From Actinosynnema sp. ALI-1.44 (lineage in GTDB: Bacteria; Actinomycetota; Actinomycetes; Mycobacteriales; Pseudonocardiaceae): a stretch of DNA of 64,000 nt. Within the stretch, counting starts at the first letter, position 1, and every line of letters begins with the position of its first letter. The position numbers and the translations under genes are program-made. The stretch spans positions 434,001 to 498,000 of the forward strand of contig NZ_MTQO01000048.1 in assembly GCF_001984155.1 (NCBI RefSeq), given 5' to 3'. Positions 41,927 to 50,370 of this stretch are shown in pieces. The notes beneath the pieces were generated by a model that had not been told where the DNA came from, did no database searches, and saw nothing but the letters and a program-made list of their open reading frames with translations.

Positions 41927-42475
41927 GTGAGAAGACTAGCTACTTTAGTTATGACAGTTGCCGCGGTGTCCGCGTTCATGGGCGCCGGGACGTCCTCGGC
42001 AACAGAGACCACCGGCACTCGCTCACCGGGTTCGTCGCAACCGGAATTCTGTGCGACGCTGGTTGGTGCCGCCACGGCGTCCGACATATCGCCAACGCTC
42101 GCCGAGGCATGTTCGGAGACGTCAAGGGCGGACGCGGTCGACAAAATGCGGGCCGAAGCGTCACACCGTGGCATCACCGCTGTTGCGGACACACCCCTGA
42201 TGATCTGGTATGAACACGCCGACTACAAGGGCTTTTCCAACGTCATCTATGGCAACGCTGGACGATGTGACCGATCCGGGTACAAAATCAACCCCAACTC
42301 GTACTGGGCAGGGAACCTGTCGTCCATCGGAAGAGTCGACACCTGTGACAAGGCGTTTGTGTACAATACTCGAATAGACTTCACTGAGACGTATACGCTG
42401 TCGGTTCCGCTCCTGGGTGCCGGGCTCAATGACAACGTCGGCCGCGTGAAGGTCTTTTCCAGTTACTGGCCGTGA
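41927..42475 (+). CDS. Secreted beta/gamma-crystallin-like protein (peptidase inhibitor I36-like)
   Basis: This 182-residue protein has a signal peptide (residues 1 to about 25, ending SSATE). The mature C-terminal half (about residues 90-182) has the crystallin-like pattern of the Streptomyces metalloproteinase inhibitor family: MIWYEHADYKGFSNVIYG, then paired cysteines in AGRCDRSG and VDTCDKAF, YWAGNLSSIGRV, and a final LNDNVGRVKVFSSY. Such proteins are extracellular and bind calcium or proteases. The GTG start has GGAGAG three bases upstream, a short spacing. Base composition is lower in GC than the core genes, in line with transfer. Confidence 0.65.
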   Translation: MRRLATLVMTVAAVSAFMGAGTSSATETTGTRSPGSSQPEFCATLVGAATASDISPTLAEACSETSRADAVDKMRAEASHRGITAVADTPLMIWYEHADYKGFSNVIYGNAGRCDRSGYKINPNSYWAGNLSSIGRVDTCDKAFVYNTRIDFTETYTLSVPLLGAGLNDNVGRVKVFSSYWP

Positions 42476-42593
42476 GTCCCTCTGACTAGTCTGCCGTAAT
42501 CATGGTCGAGTATCGCTAACTGCGGGGGCATGCATCAGGTCCCTGGCCTCGTTCGGACCGAGGCAAGGGACCCGATGCCCTCCGGTGACCAGA

Positions 42594-43721
42594 TCACCGT
42601 GGAGGCCGTTCTCCCAGCGTCTGCACGACCGTGGTTTGCACTGACGTAAAACTTGTGACCGTTCCTTCCGGCAGGTCGGTGTCCGAGTCGTCACCGGTCA
42701 GCACCTGGCGTTCCCCGATGAACGTGCCAGTGGCCGGGTCGACGATGATGTCCTGACGGCGTTCGCCGTCATCGATGCCCAGCGCGGTGCCCGTGCGACC
42801 ATCGAGGTTCGCCGCGCCGTCGGTGACCTCAAGCCCCCGCAGGCGGGTCAACGCCTGATACAGCGCCGAGCGCACATCCGCCGGCAACAACCCACTACGC
42901 AGTGCGTCAGCCGCGTACACCAGAGCACGCGCGTCACCGCGACGTTCGCCCGGAGCGTCACGCAGCAGCCGCTCGTGTAGTTGCTGCGGATCCCGAGGCA
43001 GTCCCGCCACGAACTCCGGAGTCGGCGCCTGCCAGCTTCCCGGAGTGGTACAGGGCTGTTTACCTGTGTCGACCGCGCCGAAGTCACCACACTGGGCGCG
43101 CAGCACCGCCGACTTCCCCGCCTGGTCACTCGGATAGTCGACCAGCAGGTTCGCCTCCCGGGCTTGCCGTTCATCGCCCTGCAGCCACTTCTTACGACCC
43201 GTGGTTGCCCGCTCCTGCATCCATTCCTGCCGGTAGTCCTGCGGCGCCCACACTTCGATCACCGTTTCGGCGAGGTAGGACATCGGCCCACTGCTCGGTG
43301 ACCCGATACCGCGCACGTTCCACGCCCGGGTCACCACATACCGATACTGGCCAGCGGCCACCACGGGATCCGACGACCCGATCGTGCCCGCGGCTGTCTT
43401 GTCCAACACCGCCACCGCCTGCGCCGACGCCGGGCCAGCGGTCGCCGATTGGAACAGCACCACCCCAGCCACCGTGGCCACCACCACCAACAGCACCGCC
43501 GCCGCGCTCAACAGCCACCGCCGCCGCGAACGCCGCCGCTGTCCTGTTCCCCGCGCAGGCTGTTCGATCACCTCGGCCAGCACCCGCTTGCGCGCGGTCG
43601 CCAACATCGTGTCCGTTGTGCGCGCAGTCGAATGCAAGCCCGCCAACGCGGCGTCCAGTTCGTCCTCGGTCCACACCGCGTCGTCCCGCCTGTCACCCCG
43701 ATCGTCACCGCGCTCCGTCAT
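42594..43721 (-). CDS. CU044_5270-family membrane protein, partner of the sigma factor
   Basis: This 375-residue protein has a charged cytoplasmic N-terminus (about residues 1-68), one transmembrane helix (about 69-90: WLLSAAAVLLVVVATVAGVVL) and an extracellular domain (about 95-375). That layout matches the CU044_5270 family, which is regularly encoded downstream of ECF sigma factors and is presumed to act like an anti-sigma factor or sensor. Its ATG overlaps the sigma factor stop (ATGA). The N-terminal part lacks the zinc-binding HxxxCxxC motif of classical anti-sigma factors. Role inferred from context. Confidence 0.8.
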   Translation of the reverse strand: MTERGDDRGDRRDDAVWTEDELDAALAGLHSTARTTDTMLATARKRVLAEVIEQPARGTGQRRRSRRRWLLSAAAVLLVVVATVAGVVLFQSATAGPASAQAVAVLDKTAAGTIGSSDPVVAAGQYRYVVTRAWNVRGIGSPSSGPMSYLAETVIEVWAPQDYRQEWMQERATTGRKKWLQGDERQAREANLLVDYPSDQAGKSAVLRAQCGDFGAVDTGKQPCTTPGSWQAPTPEFVAGLPRDPQQLHERLLRDAPGERRGDARALVYAADALRSGLLPADVRSALYQALTRLRGLEVTDGAANLDGRTGTALGIDDGERRQDIIVDPATGTFIGERQVLTGDDSDTDLPEGTVTSFTSVQTTVVQTLGERPPR

Positions 43722-44344
43722 CGCGTGCCTCCCTTGTCTTTTCCTACCCCGAACGTGGCCTGCGCCGTCCCCGTTCGGCCTTCCTCAGTCCGCAGCAGCT
43801 GACGCACGCGATGCAGCCGCGACCGGACCGTTCCCGCCGGCACTCCCAACGCCTCCGCCACCTCGGCGTTGCTCAGCCCGGCCCACGCGGTGAGCAACAA
43901 CGTGTCCCGATCGGCATCCGGTAGCCGAACCAAAGCCGCCGCAAGCCGTCGGACACGCGCCTGCGCGTCCACTTGCCCAGCTACCACGTCAGCTGGCCCG
44001 TCCATCATCAGAGATTCCTGCCCACCGGCTCGAGCGGTAGCTGCCAGAGCCCGCAACTCCTGACGTCGATGCCGGCGGCACAAGTTCGTGGCAATGCCGT
44101 ACAGCCACACCCGGATCTCGGCCCGCTCAGGTTCATACCGGGCGCGGTCGGCCCAGGCCGCGACGAACGTCTCCGCCACAAGATCCTCGGCGGCTGCCTC
44201 GCCGACCCGTCGAGCGAGGTATCGATGCAGTCCTCGTGCGTGTGCGTCGAACAACCGGCTCACTACAAGAGCAGGTTCATTCCCGCCTCCTCGCAGGTCA
44301 GGACGGAGGTCGCTATCAGGCAACGGGTTCGTTATGGCCTCCAT
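43718..44344 (-). CDS. ECF-type RNA polymerase sigma factor
   Basis: This 208-residue sigma factor has region 2 (about residues 28-95, LFDAHARGLHRYLARRVGE, AEDLVAETFVAAWADRARY) with the -10-binding helix, and the following WLYGIATNLCRRHRR. Region 4 is at about 128-185 (LPDADRDTLLLTAWAGLSNAEVAEALGV, PAGTVRSRLHRVRQLLR). It forms a coupled pair with the CU044_5270-type gene. It is carried inside the decayed element, so it may be a passenger regulator. Target promoters are unknown. Confidence 0.92.
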   Translation of the reverse strand: MEAITNPLPDSDLRPDLRGGGNEPALVVSRLFDAHARGLHRYLARRVGEAAAEDLVAETFVAAWADRARYEPERAEIRVWLYGIATNLCRRHRRQELRALAATARAGGQESLMMDGPADVVAGQVDAQARVRRLAAALVRLPDADRDTLLLTAWAGLSNAEVAEALGVPAGTVRSRLHRVRQLLRTEEGRTGTAQATFGVGKDKGGTR

Positions 44345-44547
44345 ACTTCATGTATTGCCCGAACCTTGCCATCGTGCTCACGGGGGCACCCGGGTTGCGA
44401 CCTTGATGTGATCAGACCGAGGTCGGCAGCGCGACACCGAGACGCGCGCTACGCCGCTACCTCGTCACAGCCGGACTGTCCATCCTCCGTAGGCTCAGGA
44501 ACTTCATCGGCCGGGACACCCGAGGAGAAGCCTGTGGACGCGGCGGC

Positions 44548-44763
44548 TCACGTCGACCAACTGGTGAAGCACTTCCGCAAGCGGTATCCCGACGCCACCG
44601 AGGGATGCCGGCCCGCGTTCTTCCCGGTCGGGATCTTGAGTGTCTTCGCGATCTCCGGGACACCCTTGTCGCGTAGTACGCGGGCGAAGGTCAGCATGTC
44701 GTCGTCGATCACCTTGGGTCGGCCGCCGTGGTTGCCTTTGGCTGCGGCGGCTTGCTGTCTGGC
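44548..44763 (-). pseudogene. C-terminal fragment of a serine recombinase (resolvase/invertase)
   Basis: On the minus strand, residues GNHGGRPKVIDDDM, then ARVLRDKGVPEIAKTLKIPT and GKNAGRHPSVASGYR, match the C-terminal DNA-binding tail of serine recombinases (GRPxxIDDDxL...ARxLRxxGxSxxEIAxxL). The catalytic domain is missing: the similarity stops at about 44760, where it meets the fragment of a tyrosine integrase on the other strand. A recombination scar is the simplest reading. Confidence 0.7.
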
Positions 44764-45683
44764 CGAGATGACGAATTCGTCGCGTGCGTTACCAAGGCGT
44801 ACACGGGCATGCGATGGGGCGAACTCGTTGGCTTGGAGACCAAGTTCGTGCGGCCTGAGTCGATTCGGATTGAGTGGCAACTGTACGAACTGGACACAGG
44901 AGAGCTGCGTCGCTGTCCGCCCAAGGATGACAGCTATCGCGACATCGGTATCCCGGAGTGGCTGCGGAAGTTGATCATTGACCATATTGCGCGGAGTTCA
45001 CCGCAACCGTGCGTGTGTCACGACCAAATGTACGTGTTCCGCGGCCTTGGTCCGGCAAACAAGCCGCCCGTCGGCCAGGGGCGAAGCTCGTGGATGTCGC
45101 TCGGCTTGCGGGTGTATCGCCTGCCACTGTGTCGGCGGTGCTCAACCGACCTGCGACCGTCGCAGAGGGGACGCGGGGCGAGTTGAGGAGGCGATTGCTG
45201 ACCTCGGTTACGTGCGGGGAGCCAGTTCGGGCGAGCCAGCCGCGCATTGGCGGCGAAACGGGTTCGCCACGTGGGTCTTTCAACCTGCGGTGACTGGGTG
45301 GTACCCCGAAGAAGGCGCCGCAGGACGCGCGTCCCGTGCCCGTGCTGGCGGAACCCCTGGCCCGGTGTGCCAGCTCGTGGCGCCTACGGCCGAACAGAGG
45401 CCTGCTGGGGGCCATCGCGCGGGGGCTCACGACGCACGGGCTGCGCCACACCCACAAGACGCGAATGCGTGAGCTGGGTACTCCGCCGAAGTTGATGGAC
45501 GAGCGGATGGGACACGAGGACGGCAGTGTCCAATCCCGGTATGACCACATCACCCCGGAGATGCGGGTGCGGTTGATGGAGGGGCTCACGGCCGAGTGGG
45601 AAGTCGCTCTGGACGCCCGGCTGGCGATGTCTCCGCGCTCACCGGTCGTCGCACTGGACGAACTTCGCAAGGCGCGGGCGTAG
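44755..45683 (+). pseudogene. AICE-type tyrosine recombinase/integrase, disrupted
   Basis: Three pieces are recognisable. About 44755-45075 has RDDEFVACVTKAYTGMRWGE, the core-domain helix with the first catalytic Arg, and SYRDIGIPEWLRKLI. About 45245-45300 has HWRRNGFATWVFQPA. About 45300-45683 has the C-terminal catalytic block HGLRHTHKTRMRELG and MGHEDGSVQSRYDHIT, with the HxxR pair and the active-site Tyr. The pieces are in different frames and a LacI-like segment lies between the first two. The 3' end is 97 bases from tRNA-Pro, as usual for AICE integrases. It cannot give a full protein. Confidence 0.8.
45075..45245 (+). pseudogene. LacI-family DNA-binding domain fragment
   Basis: AKLVDVARLAGVSPATVSAV then LNRPATVAEGTRG is the LacI helix-turn-helix and hinge start; after a frameshift near 45180 the next frame reads RVEEAIADLGYVRGASSG, its normal continuation. 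Only the first 60 or so residues are present. The piece lies inside the broken integrase, so it was inserted, or the scar joined two genes. Confidence 0.75.
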
Positions 45684-45737
45684 GAAGCTGGAGAGTCGTT
45701 TTCAAGATCCACTCCCCCAGGCACGCCCCAGACAGCA

Positions 45738-45772
45738 AGAAGCCCTCCCTCCAAGAGGAGGAAAGGGCTTCT
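45738..45772 (-). terminator. Terminator of the intact tRNA-Pro
   Basis: AGAAGCCCT (45738-45746) pairs with AGGGCTTCT (45764-45772), and the bases between add CCTCC/GGAGG pairs. It lies nine bases downstream of the tRNA 3' end on the minus strand. Confidence 0.75.
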
Positions 45773-45780
45773 GACCAGCG

Positions 45781-45854
<74 letters not shown>

Positions 45855-45875
45855 GCTTGTCTTGCTGGGGATACT

Positions 45876-46826
45876 CTAGCGGACGTCTGCCCGTGCGCCG
45901 AAACGGGTATTGGTTTTCGCGGCTTCGCCGCCGTTTGTCCTGGGTACGAGGGTCAGCAGGCTTGCTTCCGGTGGGCAGGCGAAGCGGACTGGGGCGTAGG
46001 GGGATGTGCCGAGTCCTGCTGACACGTGCAGCCACATGTGGCTTCCCCAGCGGGAGGCTCCTCGGGCTCGGGAGCGGTCCAGGTCACAGTTGGTGATGAT
46101 TGCTCCGTAGCCGGGGATTCTCAGTTGTCCGCCGTGGGTGTGTCCGGCGAGGACGAGGTCGTAGCCGTCGTTGGCGAAGGCGTCCAGGACGCGTGGTTCC
46201 GGGGAGTGCGTGATGCCGAGGCGGAGTGCTGCCGTCGGATCTGGGCGGCCTGCTATCTCGTTGTAGCGGTCGAGGCGGAGGTGGGGGTCGTCGACGCCCG
46301 CGACCGCGATGTTCCTGCCGTCCGCGCTCACTATCCGGCGGACGTGGGTCAGGTCGTGCCAGCCTCGTTCGACCATCGCCGCGCGGAGGTCTCGCCACGG
46401 CAGTTTGATGCCGTGGATGCGCTTCTTCTTCGCGCTGGGCAGCAGGTACCTTGCCGGGTTCTTCGGTTTCGGGGCGAAGTAGTCGTTGCTGCCGAAGATG
46501 AAGATCCCCGGGCGCTGCATCAGCGGTCCGAGGGCGCGGACCACCGCGGGGACGGCCTGCTTGTGCGCGAGGTTGTCGCCGGTGTTGACGACCAGGTCGG
46601 GTTCCAGTGCGTCGAGGGCGGCGATCCAGCGTTGTTTCGACTTCTGCCCGGGGAGCATGTGGATGTCCGAGATGTGCAGGATCCGGAGCGGTCGTGCGCC
46701 TTCGCCCAGTACGGGCAGGGTGGCCTGGCGCAGTGTCCAGCGCCGTCGCTCGATGCCGGCCCCGTATGCGACTGCCGCCGCGCCTGCTGCTGTCGTTGCC
46801 ATCGCGATTCGACCCAACCTGCTCAC
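45876..46826 (-). CDS. Metallophosphoesterase (Rv3683/YkuE type)
   Basis: This protein of about 316 residues has an N-terminal membrane anchor or uncleaved signal (residues 1-25). The calcineurin-like domain has metal-binding motifs [24 protein letters not shown] (Asn-Asp where most have GNHD), HSPEPRVLD and [12 protein letters not shown] 46826 is chosen because the family N-terminus ([15 protein letters not shown]) begins there. It is next to tRNA-Pro and, without the inserted element, would lie just beyond ponA2 as in M. tuberculosis. Divergent from the YqeY-like gene. Substrate unknown. Confidence 0.9.
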   Translation of the reverse strand: MSRLGRIAMATTAAGAAAVAYGAGIERRRWTLRQATLPVLGEGARPLRILHISDIHMLPGQKSKQRWIAALDALEPDLVVNTGDNLAHKQAVPAVVRALGPLMQRPGIFIFGSNDYFAPKPKNPARYLLPSAKKKRIHGIKLPWRDLRAAMVERGWHDLTHVRRIVSADGRNIAVAGVDDPHLRLDRYNEIAGRPDPTAALRLGITHSPEPRVLDAFANDGYDLVLAGHTHGGQLRIPGYGAIITNCDLDRSRARGASRWGSHMWLHVSAGLGTSPYAPVRFACPPEASLLTLVPRTNGGEAAKTNTRFGARADVR

Positions 46827-46901
46827 TCTTCGAGGGTACGGGCGTCGCGCGGCGTGGTGGCAGCCGTATCCGAGTTGCGTGCCGACGGTAACGTTTCCAC
46901 C

Positions 46902-47372
46902 ATGGCTGAGCTGAAGGACAAGTTGAAGTCCGACATGGTTGTCGCGCTGAAGGCCAAGGACACCGCACGCCTGGGCACCTTGCGCATGGTGCTCGCCGCC
47001 GTGAGCACCGAAGAGGTGGCGGGCAAGGAGGCGCGCGAGCTGACCGACGAGGAAGTCCAGCGCGTGCTGACCCGCGAAGCCAAGAAGCGCAAGGAGGCCG
47101 CCGAGGCGTTCGAGTCCGCAGGTCGCGCCGAGCAGGCGTCCGCCGAGCGGGCCGAGGCCGAGGTCATCGCGGAGTACCTGCCCGCTCAGCTGTCCGACGA
47201 CGAGCTCGCCGACCTGGTCGGCCAGGCCGCCGCGGAGGTCAGCGAGCAGGTCGGCGGGGAGCTGACTCCCAAGCAGATGGGCTTGGTGATGAAGGCCGCC
47301 AACGCCAAGGTCGCCGGCCGGGCCGAGGGCGGCCGCGTCGCCGCCGCGGTGAAGGCGAAGCTCGCCGGGTAG
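46902..47372 (+). CDS. GatB/YqeY domain protein
   Basis: This 156-residue protein matches the stand-alone GatB/YqeY family: KDKLKSDMVVALKAKDTARL at the start, LTREAKKRKEAAEAFESAGR, and the C-terminal helical tail ADLVGQAAAEVSEQ...TPKQMGLVMKAANAKVAGRA. The domain is shared with the tail of amidotransferase subunit GatB and binds tRNA there; the stand-alone role is unknown. A TAACGT -10 box seven bases before ATG 46902 suggests a leaderless message. Confidence 0.93.
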   Translation: MAELKDKLKSDMVVALKAKDTARLGTLRMVLAAVSTEEVAGKEARELTDEEVQRVLTREAKKRKEAAEAFESAGRAEQASAERAEAEVIAEYLPAQLSDDELADLVGQAAAEVSEQVGGELTPKQMGLVMKAANAKVAGRAEGGRVAAAVKAKLAG

Positions 47373-47381
47373 TTTCGCTCC

Positions 47382-47413
47382 AAGGCCCGGTCGCCTCGGC
47401 GCGACCGGGCCTT
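47382..47413 (+). terminator. Terminator behind the YqeY-like gene
   Basis: AAGGCCCGGTCGC (47382-47394) pairs perfectly with GCGACCGGGCCTT (47401-47413) and is followed by CTTGCTG. Confidence 0.85.
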
Positions 47414-47588
47414 CTTGCTGCCCTGGGTAGGGCACAAAGTCCACTGCTGGCACCTGTTTTCCCAGCGTAGATAACCCAAAAGAGTGAAAGTTGAGGGCTC
47501 AACTCACGTTGGGTAACAGGCGGCGTGATCAACGCGAGGAGATCACGAGCGTCCAACACGGGGCGTTCCGTGGGTGGAAGGATCCATC

Positions 47589-47828
47589 ATGAGCAGCCTT
47601 TCCACGCTCTCCCCCGCCATCCGGCCGCATGCCGTTCGCACCGTCATCGTCGGTGTTTTCGTTTGCCTGCTTGTTCTTCTCGGCTTCCTTGTTCCTTTTT
47701 GGATCGTTCTGGTCGTCGGTCTCGTCCTCGTGGGTGTCGTTCGGGCCGTGCGGGCGTTGCGGGCGGCAGCGCGGAAGGTCGATCAGATCCTTGCCGAGGA
47801 GCTTCCTCCTAATGGCGGTGTTGGTTGA
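47589..47828 (+). CDS. Small membrane protein
   Basis: This 79-residue protein (MSSLSTLSPAIR...) has one or two hydrophobic segments (about residues 18-52, VFVCLLVLLGFLVPFWIVLV) and a short charged tail. ATG 47589 has GGAAGGA upstream; GTG 47574 in the same frame is less likely. No family is recognised. Confidence 0.6.
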   Translation: MSSLSTLSPAIRPHAVRTVIVGVFVCLLVLLGFLVPFWIVLVVGLVLVGVVRAVRALRAAARKVDQILAEELPPNGGVG

Positions 47829-47893
47829 TTACCGCCCGTCATTGATTCGGCGTGTCAACGAAATCAGTAGGTGGATGAGGCAGGATCCATGCT

Positions 47894-49732
47894 GTGACGA
47901 AGCATCCCGCAGCAGAGGAGCCGGAGCACCTGTTCACCGACGCGGACGCAGACGCGCGGTGGCGGGCCAGATTCCGTGCTGCCCGAGTCAGCCTGCCCGA
48001 GTGGGCCCGTGACGCACCCGACCGCAATGTGTACACCTCCAACGCCAGCGGGGTGTGGGAGACATATGCGTGGGACCGGCTGACGGGCAACCACCGGCAG
48101 GTCACCGACCGCCCCAACGGCACCTACAACTCCACTATCAGCCCCGACGGCGAGCACATCTGGTGGTTCGCCGACAAGGACGGCGACGAGTTCGGCAGCT
48201 GGGTGACCGAGCCGTTCGCCGGGCGCCCGGTCGACTCCGAGCCGTCGCCAGCGATCGCCGAGGTTCCCGCCGGTTACCCCGCCGGGCTGGAGATCGGGAA
48301 GACGGTCAGCGCCATCGGGATCTCCAACGACGACGGCACCACGGTCGTCGTGTCCTGCGATGGCCAGCCCGGTCAGGTCGTCTACGAGAACGAGCACGAC
48401 GCGGGTGTGGCGGCACTGTCACGTGACGAGCAGTACCTGGCCATCGCGCACTCCGAACACGGCGACAACCGGCACACGGCCCTGCGTGTGATCACTACGA
48501 GCGGCGAGACGGTCGCCGACAAGTGGGACGGCAAGGGCAAGGGCCTCGACGCCGTCGGGTTCAGCCCGGTCGCGGGCGACCAACGCCTTCTCGTCCTGCA
48601 CGAGCGGCACGGCCGCGAGGAACTGCTGATCTGGGACGTCGCCGCGGACACCGAGGCCGAGATCCAGCTCGACCTGCCGGGCGAGCTGTCCGCCGCGTGG
48701 TACCCCGACGGCCGGTCACTGCTGGTCGTGCACACCCACCAGGCACGCAACACCCTGCACCGCTACGAGATCGAAACCGACTCACTCTCGCTTCTGGACA
48801 GTCCTGCCGGGACGGTCGGCTCGGCGGGCGTGCGCCCGGACGGGACGATCGAGTACTCGTGGTCGTCGGCCGCCGAGCCGTCGCTGATCCGCGCGTTGCA
48901 CGTGGACGGCACCGACCGCGTCCTGTTGACGCCGCCAGGCGACAGGGCGCCGGGGTCCGTCAACCTCACGGATGCCTTTGTGCCGAGCGAAGGCGGTGAT
49001 GTGCACGCGTTGATCGCGCGGCCGGACGATGCGCCGGACGGTCCGTTGCCGACGGTCTTCAGCCTGCACGGCGGACCGCACTCGGCCGACGAGGACAGGT
49101 TCTCCGCGTACCGCGCGGCGTGGGTCGACGCCGGGTTCGCCGTCGTGCACGTGAACTACCGCGGTTCGACCGGTTACGGGTCCGCGTGGCGGGACGCCAT
49201 CGAAGGCCGCCCTGGGCTGACGGAACTCGCGGACGTCGCCGCGGTGCACAAGTGGGCGGTCAGCACGGGCCTTGCCGACCCGGACAAGTGCGTTGTCGCA
49301 GGCGCTTCCTGGGGCGGTTACCTGAGCCTGCTCGCCGCTGGGACCCAGCCGGACAAGTGGGCAGCGGTTGTCGGTGGCGTGCCCGTGGCGGACTACTTGG
49401 CCGCGTACGAGGACGAGATGGAACCGTTGCGGGCGTTCGACCGGGCGCTGTTCGGCGGTTCACCCGAGGAACTGCCCGACCTGTACCGGGAATGCTCGCC
49501 GATGACGTACGTCGACAACGTGCGCGCGCCGATCCTGGTGTGGGCCGGAGAGAACGACCCGCGCTGCCCGATCCGGCAGATCGACAACTACCTCGACCGG
49601 CTGGCCGAACGCGGGGCCAGGTACGAGGAGTTCCGCTACGACGCCGGGCACGGCTCGCTGGTGGTCTCCGAGATGGTCAAGCAGGTCAGCATCGAGGTGT
49701 ACTTCGTGTTGCGAATGCTCGGCATGCGCTAG
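47894..49732 (+). CDS. S9-family serine peptidase (prolyl oligopeptidase type)
   Basis: This 612-residue protein has an N-terminal beta-propeller (about residues 40-350, with repeated D-x-W/Y blades such as SPDGEHIWWFADKDGDEFG) and a C-terminal alpha/beta-hydrolase domain. Catalytic Ser472 is in GASWGGYLSLL, the Asp in GENDPRCPI, and the His in AGHGSLV. No signal peptide is seen, so it is probably cytoplasmic. GTG 47894 is the first plausible start. These enzymes cut short peptides or acyl-peptides. Confidence 0.93.
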   Translation: MTKHPAAEEPEHLFTDADADARWRARFRAARVSLPEWARDAPDRNVYTSNASGVWETYAWDRLTGNHRQVTDRPNGTYNSTISPDGEHIWWFADKDGDEFGSWVTEPFAGRPVDSEPSPAIAEVPAGYPAGLEIGKTVSAIGISNDDGTTVVVSCDGQPGQVVYENEHDAGVAALSRDEQYLAIAHSEHGDNRHTALRVITTSGETVADKWDGKGKGLDAVGFSPVAGDQRLLVLHERHGREELLIWDVAADTEAEIQLDLPGELSAAWYPDGRSLLVVHTHQARNTLHRYEIETDSLSLLDSPAGTVGSAGVRPDGTIEYSWSSAAEPSLIRALHVDGTDRVLLTPPGDRAPGSVNLTDAFVPSEGGDVHALIARPDDAPDGPLPTVFSLHGGPHSADEDRFSAYRAAWVDAGFAVVHVNYRGSTGYGSAWRDAIEGRPGLTELADVAAVHKWAVSTGLADPDKCVVAGASWGGYLSLLAAGTQPDKWAAVVGGVPVADYLAAYEDEMEPLRAFDRALFGGSPEELPDLYRECSPMTYVDNVRAPILVWAGENDPRCPIRQIDNYLDRLAERGARYEEFRYDAGHGSLVVSEMVKQVSIEVYFVLRMLGMR

Positions 49733-49743
49733 ACATGGGGCCA

Positions 49744-49782
49744 TCCCGCGTGCGTGCCTCCCTGCAAGGCACGCACGCGGGA
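49744..49782. terminator. Terminator between S9 peptidase and dps
   Basis: TCCCGCGTGCGTGCC (49744-49758) pairs with GGCACGCACGCGGGA (49768-49782). It lies between convergent genes and can work in both directions. Confidence 0.85.
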
Positions 49783-49799
49783 CCGGCCATAAATCGGAG

Positions 49800-50276
49800 T
49801 CAGGCCTGCTGGGCCTGCCACATCCAGTGGGCCTGCTCCACGTCCTGCGCGATGGCGATCAACAGATCCTGTGTCACCAGGTCGGACTTGTCCGTCTCGT
49901 CGATCCGTCCCCGCAGTCGCTTGACCAGCGCTTCGAGCGTCTTGACGATCGCGGCCACGGTCTGCTCGTCGGACAGCCACCCGTCCGGGTAGTCCGGCAT
50001 GCCGGAGCTTTCCACGACCGTCTTCGCCTTGCCGTTCGGCGAGACGCCGATCGCGTTGGCTCGCTCGGCCACCTCGTCGACGTAGGTCCTCGCCGTCGCC
50101 ACGAGCTCGTCGAGTTGCGTGTGGACACTGCGGAAGTTCTTGCCGACCACGTTCCAGTGCGCCTGCTTGGCGATCAGGGACAGGTCGACCAGGTCCACGA
50201 GGGTCGCCTGCAGAATGGCACCGGTGGTCTTCTTGTCCGCTTCCGACAGCGGACTGGTGATCGGTGACTTGCTCAC
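49800..50276 (-). CDS. dps: Dps-family DNA-binding ferritin-like protein
   Basis: This 158-residue protein has the Dps pattern: KQAHWNVVGKNFRSVHTQLD with ferroxidase His and Asp, then DEVAERANAIG with the partner Asp/Glu from the neighbouring subunit. The C-terminal helix ends in HWMWQAQQA. It forms a dodecamer that stores iron and protects DNA from peroxide. The N-terminus is short and carries few lysines, so DNA binding may rely on other surfaces. Confidence 0.93.
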   Translation of the reverse strand: MSKSPITSPLSEADKKTTGAILQATLVDLVDLSLIAKQAHWNVVGKNFRSVHTQLDELVATARTYVDEVAERANAIGVSPNGKAKTVVESSGMPDYPDGWLSDEQTVAAIVKTLEALVKRLRGRIDETDKSDLVTQDLLIAIAQDVEQAHWMWQAQQA

Positions 50277-50370
50277 TGCTTCATCGCCTCCTCACCGTGA
50301 AGGCTTCCCGGGTCGTCCCGGGCTCAAACCGGGGCGATCACGGTGATTCCGATCGCACCCTGCTCGATCG

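Larger units (their letters stand above)
41054..45779. mobile_element. Decayed integrative element in tRNA-Pro
   Basis: The 4.7-kb segment between the two 43-bp repeats separates ponA2 from the metallophosphoesterase, genes that are neighbours (with tRNA between) in related actinobacteria. It contains a broken AICE-type tyrosine integrase adjoining the intact tRNA (the usual place), a serine recombinase fragment, and accessory genes. Part of it (about 41440-41930) is clearly more AT-rich than the chromosome. No replication or transfer genes remain, so it is a fossil, not an active element. Confidence 0.8.

Noticed and set aside
44345-44547. Possible coding fragment upstream of the recombinase scar
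   Set aside because: A short open stretch (about PEEKPVDAAAHVDQLVKHF) could be part of a lost gene, but it has no start and matches no family I know.
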